Assembly (NCBI RefSeq): GCF_030445035.2
Contig: NC_080702.1
Span: 29,573,843-29,637,842 of the forward strand
Length of the DNA stretch: 64,000 bases
Reading direction: 5' to 3'
DNA from: Dasypus novemcinctus
Lineage: Eukaryota; Chordata; Mammalia; Cingulata; Dasypodidae
Shown here piece after piece: positions 54,561 through 64,000 of this stretch. The first letter of the stretch is position 1. Each line of letters begins with the position of its first letter. The translations under genes and the position numbers were made by a program. Under the pieces are notes generated by a model. That model was not told the DNA's origin and searched no databases. It worked only from the letters and a program-made list of their open reading frames with translations.

Positions 54561-55370
54561 CTAAATCTTGACTCCTAAATACCATTCTCTGCTGAAAGGA
54601 ACCAGGGTCTCTGGGGAAAATGGCCGATTCTGGAGATGAGGCAGCAAATATTCAGACCAGCCTAGAATATCTCGTGGTGCCCGAGGGCAAGGAAATTCCA
54701 AAAAAGAAAAAGAAAAAAAAATAAATAAAGGCAAGTCAAAATGAATAAACATAGCATTGGATTATAACCCAAAAGATACAATAGCTCATTATTATGAGGG
54801 TAGCAACACCTGACTCCATAGAGACATAAAGAAATGTTTGAATAAATTAATTAACGGAGGAGGTAGGACAACTTTTCTTTACAGAAAGCTTTCCAATCAT
54901 CAATAACAGCCAATGGAGAAAGAATGAGGAAATTCGAAATCACTATTAGGCAAAACACCGCAAGAGCAATTGCTCCAGACAAGTTCCACCACCAACGGAT
55001 GCTCAGATGGGTGGGTGAAGCTTTCAAGAGAAACAGGATGTTTTCGTAGCCTCAAAGTTTCTTGCCCAAAGCATGTATTAACGATTTCAACATCTGTCCA
55101 CAAAGGCTGGGACCCTCCGGCTTTTCAGGAAGTGCAGCTTAACTCCCGTCCCGGGGATTTGTTGTTTCAGGAGCCGGCTGGCCACCGCGGAAGTGTGCTC
55201 AGTTTGTGAGGCATCTGCCCAAGATGTGTGCGTCTCTCTGGGCGTCAGACTTTGATCGAAAGTTCAAGTTTTTAAAAGAAAGAGCAAGAAGACGGGGAGG
55301 GAGGGAGAGAAAGACACGGGCACAGGCAGCTGTCGTGCCTCAGGGTTGTTCTCGTTTTGGGTTAAAACGA
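54561..55370. other. Single-copy-looking intergenic DNA
   Basis: No gene or familiar repeat recognised. Confidence 0.35.
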
Positions 55371-55375
55371 TAATG

Positions 55376-55807
55376 AGGGAAGCGGGTGTGGCTCAACCAG
55401 TTGGGCTCCCGCCTACCATTTGGGAGGCCCGGGAATCGATGCTCAGGGCCTCCTGGTGAGGGCGAGCCGGCCCACACGGCAAGCTGGCCCATGCGGAGTG
55501 ACGGCCCGCGCGGGAACGCAGCCCCGCGCAGGAGTGCCAGCCGACACGGAGAGCTGGCACAGCAAGGTGACGCAACAAGAGACACAAGGGAGAGACAATA
55601 AGAGATGCAGCAGAACAGGGAGCTGAGGTGGCGCAAGAGAGTAATCGTCTCTCTCCCACTCCAGAAGTTCCCAGGATCGGTTCCTGGAGCTGCCTAATGA
55701 GAAGACGACACAGAAGAACACACAGCGAGTGGACACAGAGAGCAGATAATGGGCGGAACAGGGGAATGGGGGCGGAAATAAATAAAATAAATACTTTAAA
55801 AAAAAAA
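55376..55807 (+). repeat. DAS-type SINE (composite variant)
   Basis: Head GAAGCGGGTGTGGCTCAACC. A second internal tRNA-like part near 55625-55690 contains CAGGATCGGTTCCTGG, then an AATAAATAAAATAAATAC tail. Confidence 0.85.
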
Positions 55808-56185
55808 CTACAATGAAACACAAAGAAATGATTCTGGCTAAAGTGAGGTAGTGGCTCCCTCAGGCGGGGCAGGCACCCGGGGGGGGGGGGAGGTCTGCCT
55901 GTTAGCACCCACCTTATTTCTTGAGCCAAATGATGACGACACGGATGTACCACCTCCAGTGACCATTTCTGTCGCCCGCGTACGTTTTCTTTACAGCCCA
56001 GTGGTGTGCGGTAGCCGGCACCTGCAGGCTTGTTAACTTTCCCAGAATTTGGGGAGAGCCACTTGACACCTGCAGCTTGAGATGGGCCGGAAATTGGCCA
56101 CAAAGCAGGGTTCCTCTCCCTGCCTTTCCTGGACAGCCCATCATTAAACATTGATCCGCAAGTCAAGGCAACTCTCTCCTTAGGA
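55808..56185. other. Single-copy-looking intergenic DNA
   Basis: A G11 run at 55879. No exon recognised. Confidence 0.3.
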
Positions 56186-56608
56186 GCGCCAGTTGTCTGC
56201 TCTCTGTGTCCATTTGCTGTGTGTTCTTCTGTGTCCGCTCGCATTCTTGTCAGCGGCGCCAGGAATCTGTGTCTCTCTTCGTTGCGTCATCTTGCTGCAT
56301 CAGCTCTCCACCTGTGTGGCACCATTCTTGGGTGGGCTGTGCTTTTTTCACATGGGGTGGCTCTCCTTACGGGGCGCACTCCTTGCGCGTGGGGCTCCCC
56401 TACGCGGGGGACACCCCTGCGTGGCAGGGCACTCCTTGCGCGCATCAGCACTGCGCATGGGCCAGCTCCACACGGGTCAGGAGGCCTGGGGTTTGAACCG
56501 TGGACCTCCCATGTGGTAGGCGGGTGCTCTATCAGGTGAGCCAATTCTGCTTTTTTTAAGGAGGTACCAGGGATTGAACCTGGGACCTCGTACGTGGGAA
56601 GCAGCTCC
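56186..56608 (-). repeat. DAS-III-type SINE lacking its tail, next to a truncated monomer
   Basis: 56186-56552 is a minus-strand copy with the head at the right end. 56553-56608 is the tail side of a short monomer (GGTACCAGGGATTGAACCTG). Confidence 0.85.
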
Positions 56609-56699
56609 GTCCTCTCCCCTTTCGGACGGTCATTAAACATTATTTTTCATCCCGAAAAGAAACGTCCGCTGGGAAAAGCATCAATCCTCGAGGCAGGCT

Positions 56700-56835
56700 G
56701 CCTTGGCTCAACTCCCTCCTCTCCCCCATTTCCTCGCTGACTTGGGCCAAGCTGCTTCACCTCTCTGTGCCTCGGTTTCCTCATCTGCCACAAGGGTATA
56801 ACGGTGGTCCCCACCTCGCAGCCCTGCGTGGGGTC
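56700..56835 (+). repeat. MIR SINE
   Basis: CTTCACCTCTCTGTGCCTCG and GTTTCCTCATCTGCCACAAG mark a plus-strand MIR. Confidence 0.75.
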
Positions 56836-57099
56836 TGCATCGCGTCTAGAAACAAATCTTCCCTGGCCGACCCCAGGCCTGCTGAGCCTCCCCCCCACCC
56901 CCTGCCCCCCGCAATCTGCATTTTAACCAGCTCGCCCCCTGGGGGTGCTCAGGCTGGGGGGGGGGCCAGCATCCTGTCTGCTGGGAGGGTTAAGTCCGTT
57001 GACATATACATATGAAACGTCTCGAGTTCATCCCGGGCCAGCAGCCTTGCTGGTCCCAATTGTCATGGTGATAGAAGACGGTCAGGCACCCCCCGGGTT

Positions 57100-57387
57100 C
57101 TTTTGGGGGGCGGGAGGGCTGGCCGCAATCTGGTTTCTGTCAAAGATAAGAGACGCGGCCGCTGGTCCTGGCGAAAGGTTATCTTTTGGGTCCGGGGAAC
57201 AGGAAAGAGCAGGGCTGGGGGGGGGGCCGTGCCCGCTGCTGGGGCAGATAGCGGAGGTCACCGGCTCCCGGCGACAGACGCTGGGGCGTCGCGATGGATA
57301 AATTCGGGCCCCCGGGAGGCGGCAGGGCCACCCGCCCCGGGGCTGCCTCGCCTTGCCGGTCGCGGGTCCGAGCCGGCGCTGTCCAGC
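57100..57387 (+). promoter_or_regulatory. RLN3: RLN3 promoter and 5' UTR region
   Basis: Two GATA-type motifs (AGATAAG 57144-57150; TTATCT 57179-57184), an AGGTCA half-site in GGAGGTCACC (about 57253-57262) and a TATA-like GGATAAATT (57296-57304) lie 90-250 bases before the ATG. The start site is inferred near 57325-57335. None of these sites is proven. Confidence 0.45.
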
Positions 57388-57580
57388 ATGGCCAAGCGCC
57401 CGCTGCTGCTGCTGCTGCTGGCTTCCTGGGTGCTGGCCGGGGAGCTGTGGCTGGGGACCGACGCCCGGGCCGGCCCCTACGGCGTGAAGCTTTGCGGCCG
57501 CGAGTTCATCCGGGCAGTCATCTTCACGTGCGGCGGCTCGCGCTGGAGACGGTCCGACACCCTGGGCCACCCGGGCGCGG
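57388..57580 (+). CDS. RLN3: Relaxin-3 (RLN3), coding exon 1: signal peptide and B chain
   Basis: RLN3 is a secreted insulin/relaxin-family neuropeptide that signals through RXFP3 (and RXFP4 and RXFP1). This exon encodes MAKRP, a leucine-run signal peptide (about residues 1-26), the B chain (R27-W53) and the first part of the C peptide. The relaxin receptor motif R-x3-R-x2-I is present as R38-E-F-I-R42-A-V-I45. The B-chain cysteines are C36 and C48. The start is the only in-frame ATG ahead of the signal peptide. The exon ends in phase 1 at a GTAAGG donor (57581). With exon 2 the protein is 139 aa against about 142 in human. Compared with human, B-chain position 8 is Lys instead of Arg (see findings). 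Confidence 0.96.
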
Positions 57581-57829
57581 GTAAGGCTGGGGCGGTGGGA
57601 ACGGGCACCAAGGAGCGAGACAGAGGCCAGGGGACTCGGGGAGCGGGGTCCCCGGCTCCCCGCCACCAGCCGGGGATACCAGCCCGGCAGGCAATCGCAT
57701 AATCGAGGCCACGCAGGGGGTTCGGGCCGGCTCGGCAGGGGACGGGGGGGGGCCCCGGGACGCGTGTGCTGGAAGGGCGGCCCGGCCACGCCAGAGCTGG
57801 CCGTCGTGGACGAGCTGGCCTGCCGGGGT

Positions 57830-57965
57830 GTGCCTCGGTGCCCCTCTTCTGGGAAATGGGAGCGATAACTCGCACCCAGCTCCTGGGGGTCGGCCTTGCA
57901 CGGAATCAGTTAATCTGCCAGAGCATTTCAAACAGTGTCTGCCACGTAGTAAGTGCTCAGTAAAA
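57830..57965 (+). repeat. MIR SINE in RLN3 intron
   Basis: TGTCTGCCACGTAGTAAGTG and CTCAGTAAAAC suit the plus-strand 3' end of MIR. Confidence 0.75.
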
Positions 57966-57974
57966 CAACGGAGA

Positions 57975-58180
57975 CGATTTTGAGCGTGTATCACGTGCCA
58001 GGCAGGCCTCGCTCTGAGACGTTTGCGGGCATTGACTCAGCCGCGCCTTATGAAATGCTAGAAGGTAGAGTTCTTCTTTTCCCAGTTTGGGCTGACAAAG
58101 AGACTGAGGCTCAGAGAACCAAATTCTCTTCGCTCGCCAAACCCATGCTCTGTCGGCCTGGCTCTCCAAATGCAGGTTTT
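57975..58180 (-). repeat. MIR SINE in RLN3 intron
   Basis: GTATCACGTGCCAGGCAGGC, CATTGACTCAGCCGCGCCTT and GAGACTGAGGCTCAGAGAAC mark a minus-strand MIR. Confidence 0.75.
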
Positions 58181-58401
58181 TTAATCCTCAGGTCTTCCAT
58201 AAATAAAGAGCAGGGGGAAAGAAATGACAGAAGAAGAAAGTCAAGCTCCCTGGGGCCGAATCATTTGCTTCTCAGAGCCGGGCCAGAATATGAACCCAGG
58301 GCTGAGCGGAATCAAAATTGTGACCCACGAGGCCACTGTCACAAGAAGGAAGGCTGTGGCCCCGATGAGCCTGGCACTAACGCCTCCCCCGTTTCTTGCA
58401 G

Positions 58402-58628
58402 GGGACGCCTTCCATGACGCAGACAGCGACCCGGACGACCTGGAGGAGACCGGGGCCTCCAGCGAGTGGCTGGCCCTCCCCAAGCCCCCCCAGGCCTTCT
58501 ACGGGGGCCAGCCCGGCTGGCCGGGGTCCCCGGGGGTTCTGCGGGGGGGCCGGGACGTCCTGGCCGGCCTCTCCAGCAGCTGCTGCAAGTGGGGGTGCAG
58601 CAAGAACGAGATCAGCAGCCTCTGCTAG
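58402..58628 (+). CDS. RLN3: Relaxin-3 (RLN3), coding exon 2: C peptide and A chain
   Basis: It starts in phase 1 after TTTCTTGCAG and ends at TAG (58626-58628). It encodes the rest of the C peptide (GDAFHDADSDPDD..SSEWLALPKPPQAFYGG..), then R-G-G-R before the A chain DVLAGLSSSCCKWGCSKN..SSLC (residues 116-139). The A-chain cysteines C125, C126, C130 and C139 follow the insulin/relaxin pattern. R-x-x-R is a proprotein convertase type cleavage site. The only A-chain change from human is Asn instead of Ser at A18. The gene looks intact and functional. Confidence 0.96.
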
Positions 58629-58994
58629 CCCGGGGGGGGGGCGCCGGGATGGAGGTCCCAGGCCGGCTGGCCCCGCGTCCCGCCGGGCCCCTGGGCTGCG
58701 AGCCCCGCGCCCTGGACCCTGGAAAAGCCGTTGCGCACGCAGGAACCGCGCCCCTCCCGACCCCACCCCCTCCGGCCTCCGCCCACCCCTCACCTGAGCT
58801 CCAACCTCGCCCCATACCCCCCCCCCCCAACGGTCTCTTTCCACCCTGGCCCCTCGGAGACCCCGCCCGGCCCCACCTTTGCCCCCCTCCTTTTCCTTCC
58901 TTTGGCCCTCCCCCCTGCCCCAGCCCTCCCGGGCCACGGCCTGGCCCCCAGGACTGGGGGGGGGGGAACGCGTGGGACCCTTCCCCACCCCCAT

Positions 58995-59040
58995 AATAAA
59001 AGTGCCAAAGGAGCTCGGGCGTGTGTGTGTGGTGTTGGGG
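58995..59040 (+). terminator. RLN3: RLN3 poly(A) signal with GT-rich downstream element
   Basis: AATAAA at 58995-59000, then GCGTGTGTGTGTGGTGTTGG at about 59018-59037. This gives a 3' UTR of roughly 390 bases. Confidence 0.85.
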
Positions 59041-59400
59041 GGGGGGCGGCGGGTTTCAGGGCGCTGGGACCCCCTTCCCCCTGCACTCCTCCCTCCGCGC
59101 TCCCCCTCCCCCCCCCGCTCCTCCCACTCCCCCTTAACCCCCGCTGCCCCCACTCCCCCCCCCCGCGCCCCTCTCTCTCGCACTCCTCCCCCCCGCGCTC
59201 CCCCACTCCCCCCCCTGCGCTCCTCCCCCCGCTCCCCCTCCCCAGTCCCGGACGCCGGGGACTTTCCGCGGCGGGTGGGGGGGGAAGGGGCGGGGACCCG
59301 GGCGCAAGGTGCGGGGGCGGCGGCGGCGGCGTGACTCGGCTTCCCGGCCGCGCGGCGGACGGCGGCGCCCCGGGGAGGGCGCGGGGCCCGGCGGGGCCGC
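59041..59400 (+). promoter_or_regulatory. IL27RA: IL27RA promoter and 5' UTR, C-rich and CpG-rich
   Basis: A long pyrimidine-rich stretch (59065-59250, many CTCCCC/CCCCCGC units) is followed by a GGCGGCGGCGGCG-containing 5' UTR. No TATA box seen. The RLN3 poly(A) site is immediately upstream, so promoter and terminator nearly touch. Confidence 0.55.
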
Positions 59401-59488
59401 ATGGAGGGCGCCCCCGCCGCTGCCCCCCGGCTGCTGCTGCTGCGCGCGCTGCTGTGGCTCCTGGCGTGCCCCCCGGCGCGGCCGCACG
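59401..59488 (+). CDS. IL27RA: IL-27 receptor alpha (IL27RA) coding exon 1: signal peptide
   Basis: IL27RA (WSX-1/TCCR) is a type I cytokine receptor subunit that pairs with gp130 for IL-27 on lymphoid cells. The exon encodes MEGAPAAAPRLLLLRALLWL and then the end of a hydrophobic signal peptide (LACPPARPHG). It ends in phase 1 at the donor GTGAGC (59489). The signal peptide is diverged from human, but position, phase and the following exon identify the gene. Confidence 0.85.
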
Positions 59489-59698
59489 GTGAGCGCGGGG
59501 GGCGGCGGCGGCGGGATGTGGCCGCGGGCACCGGGGGGGGGGGGGGGTCCCGGGCCGCAGCCTGGGGAGGGGGCGCCTTTCCGCTGCTCACCCCCCCCCC
59601 CAAAGGCTCTTCCCAATCGTCTACAGTTCCTGGGGGGGTTCAGATCCCGCGGGCTCGAGCTCCCCCCCCAGGGACCTCCCCCTCTCCTCCCTCTCCAG

Positions 59699-59816
59699 GC
59701 GCCCCGGGGCCCCTGCGGTGCTACCTCTTTGCACCCTTGGGTGACCTGAACTGCTCGTGGGAGCCTTTTGGGGAGCTGGGAGCCCCCTCCGTGCTGCACC
59801 TCCAGAGTGAGAAGTA
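59699..59816 (+). CDS. IL27RA: IL27RA coding exon 2: start of the cytokine-receptor ectodomain
   Basis: The acceptor is CCCTCTCCAG and the donor GTGAGT (59817). It encodes GAPGPLRCY and PLGDLNCSWEPFGELGAPS, then LHLQSEKY, matching the human sequence around LGDLNCSWEP. C37 and C48 are the first conserved cytokine-receptor cysteine pair. N47-C-S is a possible glycosylation sequon. The phase 2 exit agrees with the human Tyr split codon. Exon 3 is not found in the remaining 4.2 kb, so intron 2 continues beyond the window. Confidence 0.93.
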
Positions 59817-60054
59817 GTGAGTATGGGTGATGCTCAGGCCCCAGACTTTCCCGGCTGCTTCCCCCACACACACACTCTTTTCCTTGCTGTAACCCTGCAC
59901 CCGCTCCTTCCTCTCTTCGAGCCCCCCTCTTGTCCCCGTGTGAAAGGATGGTGATGAGGAAACCTGCTTCTCCCGGCTGCTTCTGAGAAAACGAGTTCAG
60001 CATTTGCCAAGGAGAAAATACTTCGTTCTTTGGAGACTTTTTTTTTTTTGGTTG

Positions 60055-60110
60055 CTGTGTGGCCTTAGGCAAGTAGCTTAACTTCTCTGAGCGTCTGCAA
60101 GGAGTATTCA
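60055..60110 (+). repeat. MIR core fragment
   Basis: TGTGTGGCCTTAGGCAAGTA and AACTTCTCTGAGCGTCTGCA suit a plus-strand MIR core. Confidence 0.65.
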
Positions 60111-60344
60111 TTGCTGCCGTGGCAGGCACAGTGGGGAAGGAGGCAGGCACAAAGCCCTGCCCTCTCATGGGGCCCCCCGCTGAGGGATTGGGGTATTCCT
60201 TAAAGATGAGCACATCTGGAAACACGCGTCTCCAAATTCTGCCAAGTGAAGGAAGAATAAGAGGGAGAGAGACAGGTGGGAAGTGGAGGGGCCTGATTTT
60301 ATTCAGTGGAGGTGGGGGTTGATAAAGGCCCTGTTTCATTTTAT

Positions 60345-60642
60345 TTTAAAGATTTTATTTATTTGTTTATTCCCCTCCCCGTCATTGTTTGCGTTCACTG
60401 TCTGCTTTCTCTGTGTTCCTCTTTTATTTTTTTAGGAGGCATCGGGAACCAAACCTCCTCCCTGCTTGTTGTGTCTCTCATGTGTTTCCTTGTTGTGTCA
60501 TCTTGTCCCATCAACTCACCGTGCTCGCCCATCATATCAGCTCGCTGTCTTCCGCGTCTTCTTTAGGAGGCACCGGGAACCGAACCCGGGACCTCCCACA
60601 TGGCAGGCGGGCGCCCAACTGCTCGAGCCACATCCACGTCCC
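60345..60642 (-). repeat. DAS-type SINE variant (two B-box parts)
   Basis: The complement begins with a head at 60600-60642. GGGAACCGAACCCGG (60568-60582) is a near-perfect B-box complement, and a second degenerate one lies at 60438-60460. This variant resembles 47392-47672. Confidence 0.8.
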
Positions 60643-60649
60643 TCATCTT

Positions 60650-61320
60650 ATTTTAAATGAGGTGAAGTTCACATCACACAAAATTAACCATTCTAAAGGG
60701 GACAGTTCAGTGGCATTTAGTGCATTCGCAAGGTTGTGCAGCCGCCACGCCTATTTAGCGCTAACGCATTTCCATTGCCCCTTTAAGCAGTCACTCCTGT
60801 TCTCCCCCGCGCCAGGCGACCAACCACCGACCTGCTCTGTCTCTAGAGATTTGCCTACTGGGGACAGCAGCCCTGTAGAGACAGGATCCTACAATAAGTG
60901 ATTTTTTGTGCTCAGGAATCATCTTTTGGAATTCCTTCCACAATGTCGAATGCACCAGAACCTCACCCCTTTTTCCTGGGTGACTAATATTCCCTCGTGT
61001 GGCTGGACCGTGCATTTGCTTATCCAATTATCTGTTGCTGGACGCCGCATTGCGTCCCCCTTTTGGCTTTTGTGAGTAGTGCCGTGATGAGCACTGGTGG
61101 ATGTTTTTGTGTGGACACCTGGTCCCCATTTTTTGGGCTATACTCCTAGGAGGGGAAGTGCGTAAGTCCATGCGTAGCTTTCTGAGGAGACTCCTGATTG
61201 CTTTCTACAGTGGCCGACCCGGTTTACGGTCCCAGCAGCAGTGCACCAAGGGCCCCCCGTTCTCCACGTGCTCCCCAGCGCTTGTTCTTTTCCACCATTT
61301 TGACGAAAGCCCCGCTTGGA
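60650..61320 (-). repeat. L1 3' UTR fragment in IL27RA intron 2
   Basis: The plus strand reads AAATTAACCATTCTAAAGGG, CAGTTCAGTGGCATTTAGTG, TTGCTTATCCAATTATCTGT, ACTCCTAGGAGGGGAAGTGC: the reverse of an L1M 3' UTR. Confidence 0.85.
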
Positions 61321-61374
61321 GCTTTTTAAAATTTATTTTTATTTTTTCAGTTACTATTTTTTTTTGTCTTTTTT

Positions 61375-61455
61375 TTTAAAGATACATAGATCACACAAAA
61401 TGTTATATTAAAAAGTATAAGAGGGTCCCATATACCCCATTCTCATCACCTTGTT
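61375..61455 (-). repeat. L1-3'UTR-like 3' end
   Basis: GATCACACAAAATGTTATAT and AGAGGGTCCCATATACCCC are the complement of the tail shared by the family at 3665-3967. Confidence 0.65.
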
Positions 61456-61461
61456 TGTTTT

Positions 61462-61708
61462 TTTAAGATTTATTTTATTTCTTTCTCTCCCCTTCCCCCC
61501 TTGTCTGCTGTCTGTGTCCATTCACTGCGTGTTCTTCTGCCTCCGCTTGCATTACCCAGAGGCGCCCCTGCGTGGCAGGGCACTCCTTGTGCACATCAGC
61601 ACTGCGCATGGGCCAGCTCCACACGGGTCAAGGAGGCCCGGGATTCGAACCCTGGACCTCCCATGTGGTAGACGGACGCCCTATCCGTTGAGCCACGTCC
61701 GCGTCCCC
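61462..61708 (-). repeat. DAS-type SINE, internally deleted
   Basis: The head (61640-61708) and tail are present. The middle from about 61555 is shortened. Confidence 0.85.
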
Positions 61709-62051
61709 CACATCGGCTCTTGAAATGCAAACCTGGGGGCATCCTTGGCTCCTCTCACCTGCAGCTGATCGAGGGGCAAACCCTGTCGGCGCCACTTTCT
61801 ATATACGTTATCCGGCATCTGGTCTCTTGTATCTTGTCCGGGAATAGAAGCAACAGGTTCTCTATGTCTGTGTGCATGTAAATACACACACACACACTGA
61901 GATTTATTATAAGGACTTGGCTCACGGGATTGGGGAGCTGGCAAGTCCGGCTTCCATGCGGCAGTTTGGCAATCTGGGATGAGCGCTGTTGACCTCTTTA
62001 GTCTGAATCTGTTTAGGGGGGGCCGGGAGGCATTGAAAAACCACCTTCTTT
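61709..62051. other. Intron 2 sequence with an old repeat
   Basis: 61850-61990 (CAGGTTCTCTATGTCTGTGT, GAGATTTATTATAAGGACTT) resembles a common old mammalian repeat. An (AC)n run lies at 61885-61897. Confidence 0.4.
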
Positions 62052-62466
62052 TTTTTTTTTTCAGATTTATTTTTCATTTATTTCTCTCCCCTCCCTGCCC
62101 CCCGTAGTCCGCTCTGTGTCCATTCGCTGTGTGTTCTTCTGTGACTGCTTCTATCCTTATCAGCGGCATCAGGAATCTGTTTTCTTTTTGTTGCATCATC
62201 TTGCTGTGTCAGCTCTCCGCGTGTGCGGCGCCACTCCTGGGCAGGCTGCGCTTTCTTTCGCGCTGGGCGGCTCTCCTTACAGGGCGCATTCCTTGCGCGT
62301 GGGGCTCCCCTACGCGGGGGACACCCCTGCGTGGCACGGCACTCCATGCGCGCATCGGCACTGCACAAGGGCCAGCTCCACACGGGTCAAGGAGGCCCTG
62401 GCTTTGAACCCTGGACTTCCCATGTGGTAGACAAATGCTTTACCAGTTGAGCCACGTCTGCTTCCT
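62052..62466 (-). repeat. DAS-III-type SINE
   Basis: A full minus-strand copy. The flanks share an imperfect AAAACCACCTTCTT/AAAACTACCTTCTT duplication (about 62036 and 62467). Confidence 0.9.
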
Positions 62467-63107
62467 AAAACTACCTTCTTGAAACTCTCTCTTCTCCCTT
62501 TTTGGCCTCCTCCTGATTAGATCAGACCCACCCGCACCAGGTAAACTCATCATCACAGTAACATCCAGGCCAGCGTTGGCCCAAACAACCAGACGCCATG
62601 ACCTCGCCAAATTGACACATCAGTCGGCCACCGCGCCCTTCTCCCCACTCCTCGCCACCCAGCCCGGGCTGGCTCCCATTATCCCTCCCCTGTCTCCCCG
62701 CCCGTGCCCCCACAGGCTGCTCCCCAGCTCAGCAGCCAGGGGGCGCCCGTGAGTTCCTGCCTCCCTCCTGTCCCTCCTCTCCCCGGAAACTTCCATGGCT
62801 CCCACCTCACGCACAGCCACAGCCCAACACCTCCCTGCGGCCCACAAGGGCCCGCGTGACCTGCCCCCCCCTCCCGGCCCTTGTCCCCCCCACTGTCCCC
62901 CTTGTCTCTCCACCTCCGCAGGTGGGCCAGCCTTTGCATCTGGTGTCCCCTCCTCGTGAGACACTTTCCCCCAGCTACTCCATGGCTCCTTCCCTCCTCG
63001 AGGCGTCTACCCCAGCCCATCCTCATCCTCAGCCCCCAAATTAGCCTCTCCTCTCCCCTCTCCCATGCCCATCATCACGCCATATTCGCCTTGCCTGGGT
63101 GTTGTTG
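62467..63107. other. IL27RA intron 2, C-rich single-copy-looking DNA
   Basis: C/T-rich with no recognisable IL27RA exon. The frames here reflect composition. Confidence 0.4.
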
Positions 63108-63512
63108 TTTTTTTTTTAAAGATTTATTTATTTTTCCTCCCTTTCCCTCTCCCCCGTTGTCTGCGCTCTGTGTCCATTTGCTGTGTGTTCTTCTGTGTCT
63201 GCTTGTCTTCTCATCAGGCGGCCCCGGGAACCGATCCTGAGACCTTCCGGAGTGGGAGAGAGGTGATCGTTCTCTTGCGCCACCTCAGCTCCCTGGTCTG
63301 CTCCATCTTATTGTCTCTCATTTGTGTCTCTCGTTGCGTCAGCTTGCTGCGCCAGCTCTCAGCATCGGCCAGCATTCCTGCACGGGGCGGCACTCCACAT
63401 GGGCCACTCAGTGCACAGTCCAGCTTGCCTTCACCAGGAGGTCCTGGGCATCCAACCCCAGTACCCCACATGGCAAGTGGGAGCCCAACTGCTTGAGCAC
63501 ATCACCTTCCCT
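63108..63512 (-). repeat. DAS-type SINE (composite variant)
   Basis: It has the same composite structure as 55376-55807 and 23584-23958, in the opposite orientation. Confidence 0.85.
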
Positions 63513-63559
63513 GAATGTTCTGACACGGCCCCCCAGGGTATATTCGCATATTTCTCCCT

Positions 63560-63675
63560 GCTCCAGACCATCAGCTCCACGGGGCGCTGGCGCCATGTCT
63601 GTTTCGCTTGCAGCTCTGTCCCTGGCTTCTAGCGCTGGGCCTGGCCCAATGAAAATTTGCTGACTGAATAGCTGC
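63560..63675 (+). repeat. Old L2/MIR-type 3' end
   Basis: GGCGCCATGTCTGTTTCGCT and CTGGCCCAATGAAAATTTGC are like the 3' tail of L2 or MIR3-type repeats. Confidence 0.45.
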
Positions 63676-63779
63676 AGATACACAAATAGGTCTCTGGAGA
63701 GTCAAAAATCAATCAATATCATAACAACTGTGATTATTCTAAAGGCGTCTCCCCATCCCCAAGAGTCCCTTCAGCAAGC

Positions 63780-63895
63780 CCTTTTATTGCCCTCATTCTC
63801 TAGAGGAAACTGAGGCTCAGAGAAGTTAAGTTACTGGCAGAAGGTCACACAGCTCTGAAGCAGCGGAGCCAGGAATCGAACCCGGGCAGGGCGGG
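63780..63895 (-). repeat. MIR SINE
   Basis: GAAACTGAGGCTCAGAGAAG and TCACACAGCTCTGAAGCAGC, then AATCGAACCCGGGC, mark a minus-strand MIR. Confidence 0.85.
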
Positions 63896-64000
63896 CTCCA
63901 GCCTCCACCCCCGGAGGTCTCCTCTGTCAATATTAGAATTGTGCTGTCTCTGGGCCCAGCCCCACGTTCCCCCCCCCCGCCCCCCTCCCGGCCTGGCATT

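Larger units (their letters stand above)
57581..58401 (+). other. RLN3: RLN3 intron 1
   Basis: An 821-base intron with GTAAGG at the 5' end and TTTCTTGCAG at the 3' end. It holds two MIR copies in opposite orientation (57830-57965 plus, 57975-58180 minus). Confidence 0.9.

Noticed and set aside
58377-60339. Minus-strand frames of about 400 codons overlapping RLN3 exon 2 and the IL27RA start
   Set aside because: They are shadow frames of CpG-rich sequence, dominated by Gly, Arg and Pro, opposite known exons.
59817-64000. IL27RA exon 3
   Set aside because: No segment with the expected continuation after LQSEKY and splice sites was seen. The region is SINE, L1 and C-rich intron.

Overview
The window is mammalian nuclear DNA, almost certainly from a xenarthran and most likely an armadillo (Dasypus). 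It carries more than thirty copies of the tRNA-derived DAS-type SINE family on both strands, together with xenarthran-looking L1 3' ends, old MIR/L2 remnants and large spliced genes in CpG-rich sequence. Three genes can be recognised, in the order and orientation known from human chr19p13.1: RFX1 (minus strand), RLN3 (plus) and IL27RA (plus).

Layout. 1-31.7 kb is repeat-dense DNA with no recognisable coding exon. It probably lies in the large intron of RFX1 downstream of its first coding exon, or beyond it. It includes a 500-base assembly gap at 30064-30563. 31.7-35.3 kb is GC-rich and holds the first coding exon of RFX1 (32957-33263, minus), which carries two compensating one-base frameshifts in homopolymers. 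35.3-39.3 kb is RFX1 intron 1. 39.4-40.9 kb is the RFX1 CpG-island promoter. It contains a likely non-coding exon 1 with its donor at 39870, a cluster of RFX half-sites (X-box-like), inverted CCAAT boxes, NRF1- and ZNF143-like motifs and a row of four CRE-like sites. 41-57 kb is intergenic and full of SINE and L1 copies. 57.39-58.63 kb is RLN3, with two coding exons that are both intact (139 aa). 59.40-59.82 kb holds exons 1 and 2 of IL27RA, starting only about 400 bases after the RLN3 poly(A) signal. The window ends inside IL27RA intron 2.

The genes are not a functional cluster. RFX1 is a nuclear winged-helix transcription factor, RLN3 a secreted neuropeptide of the insulin/relaxin family, and IL27RA a type I cytokine receptor. 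No prokaryote-like system, CRISPR array or defence locus is present. The most interesting leads are regulatory or repeat-related: the self-type binding sites at the RFX1 promoter, the CRE row, an antisense TATA promoter, the E2F/CCAAT tandem array at the left edge, a dimeric SINE structure seen twice, and an open frame kept in phase across several copies of one repeat.
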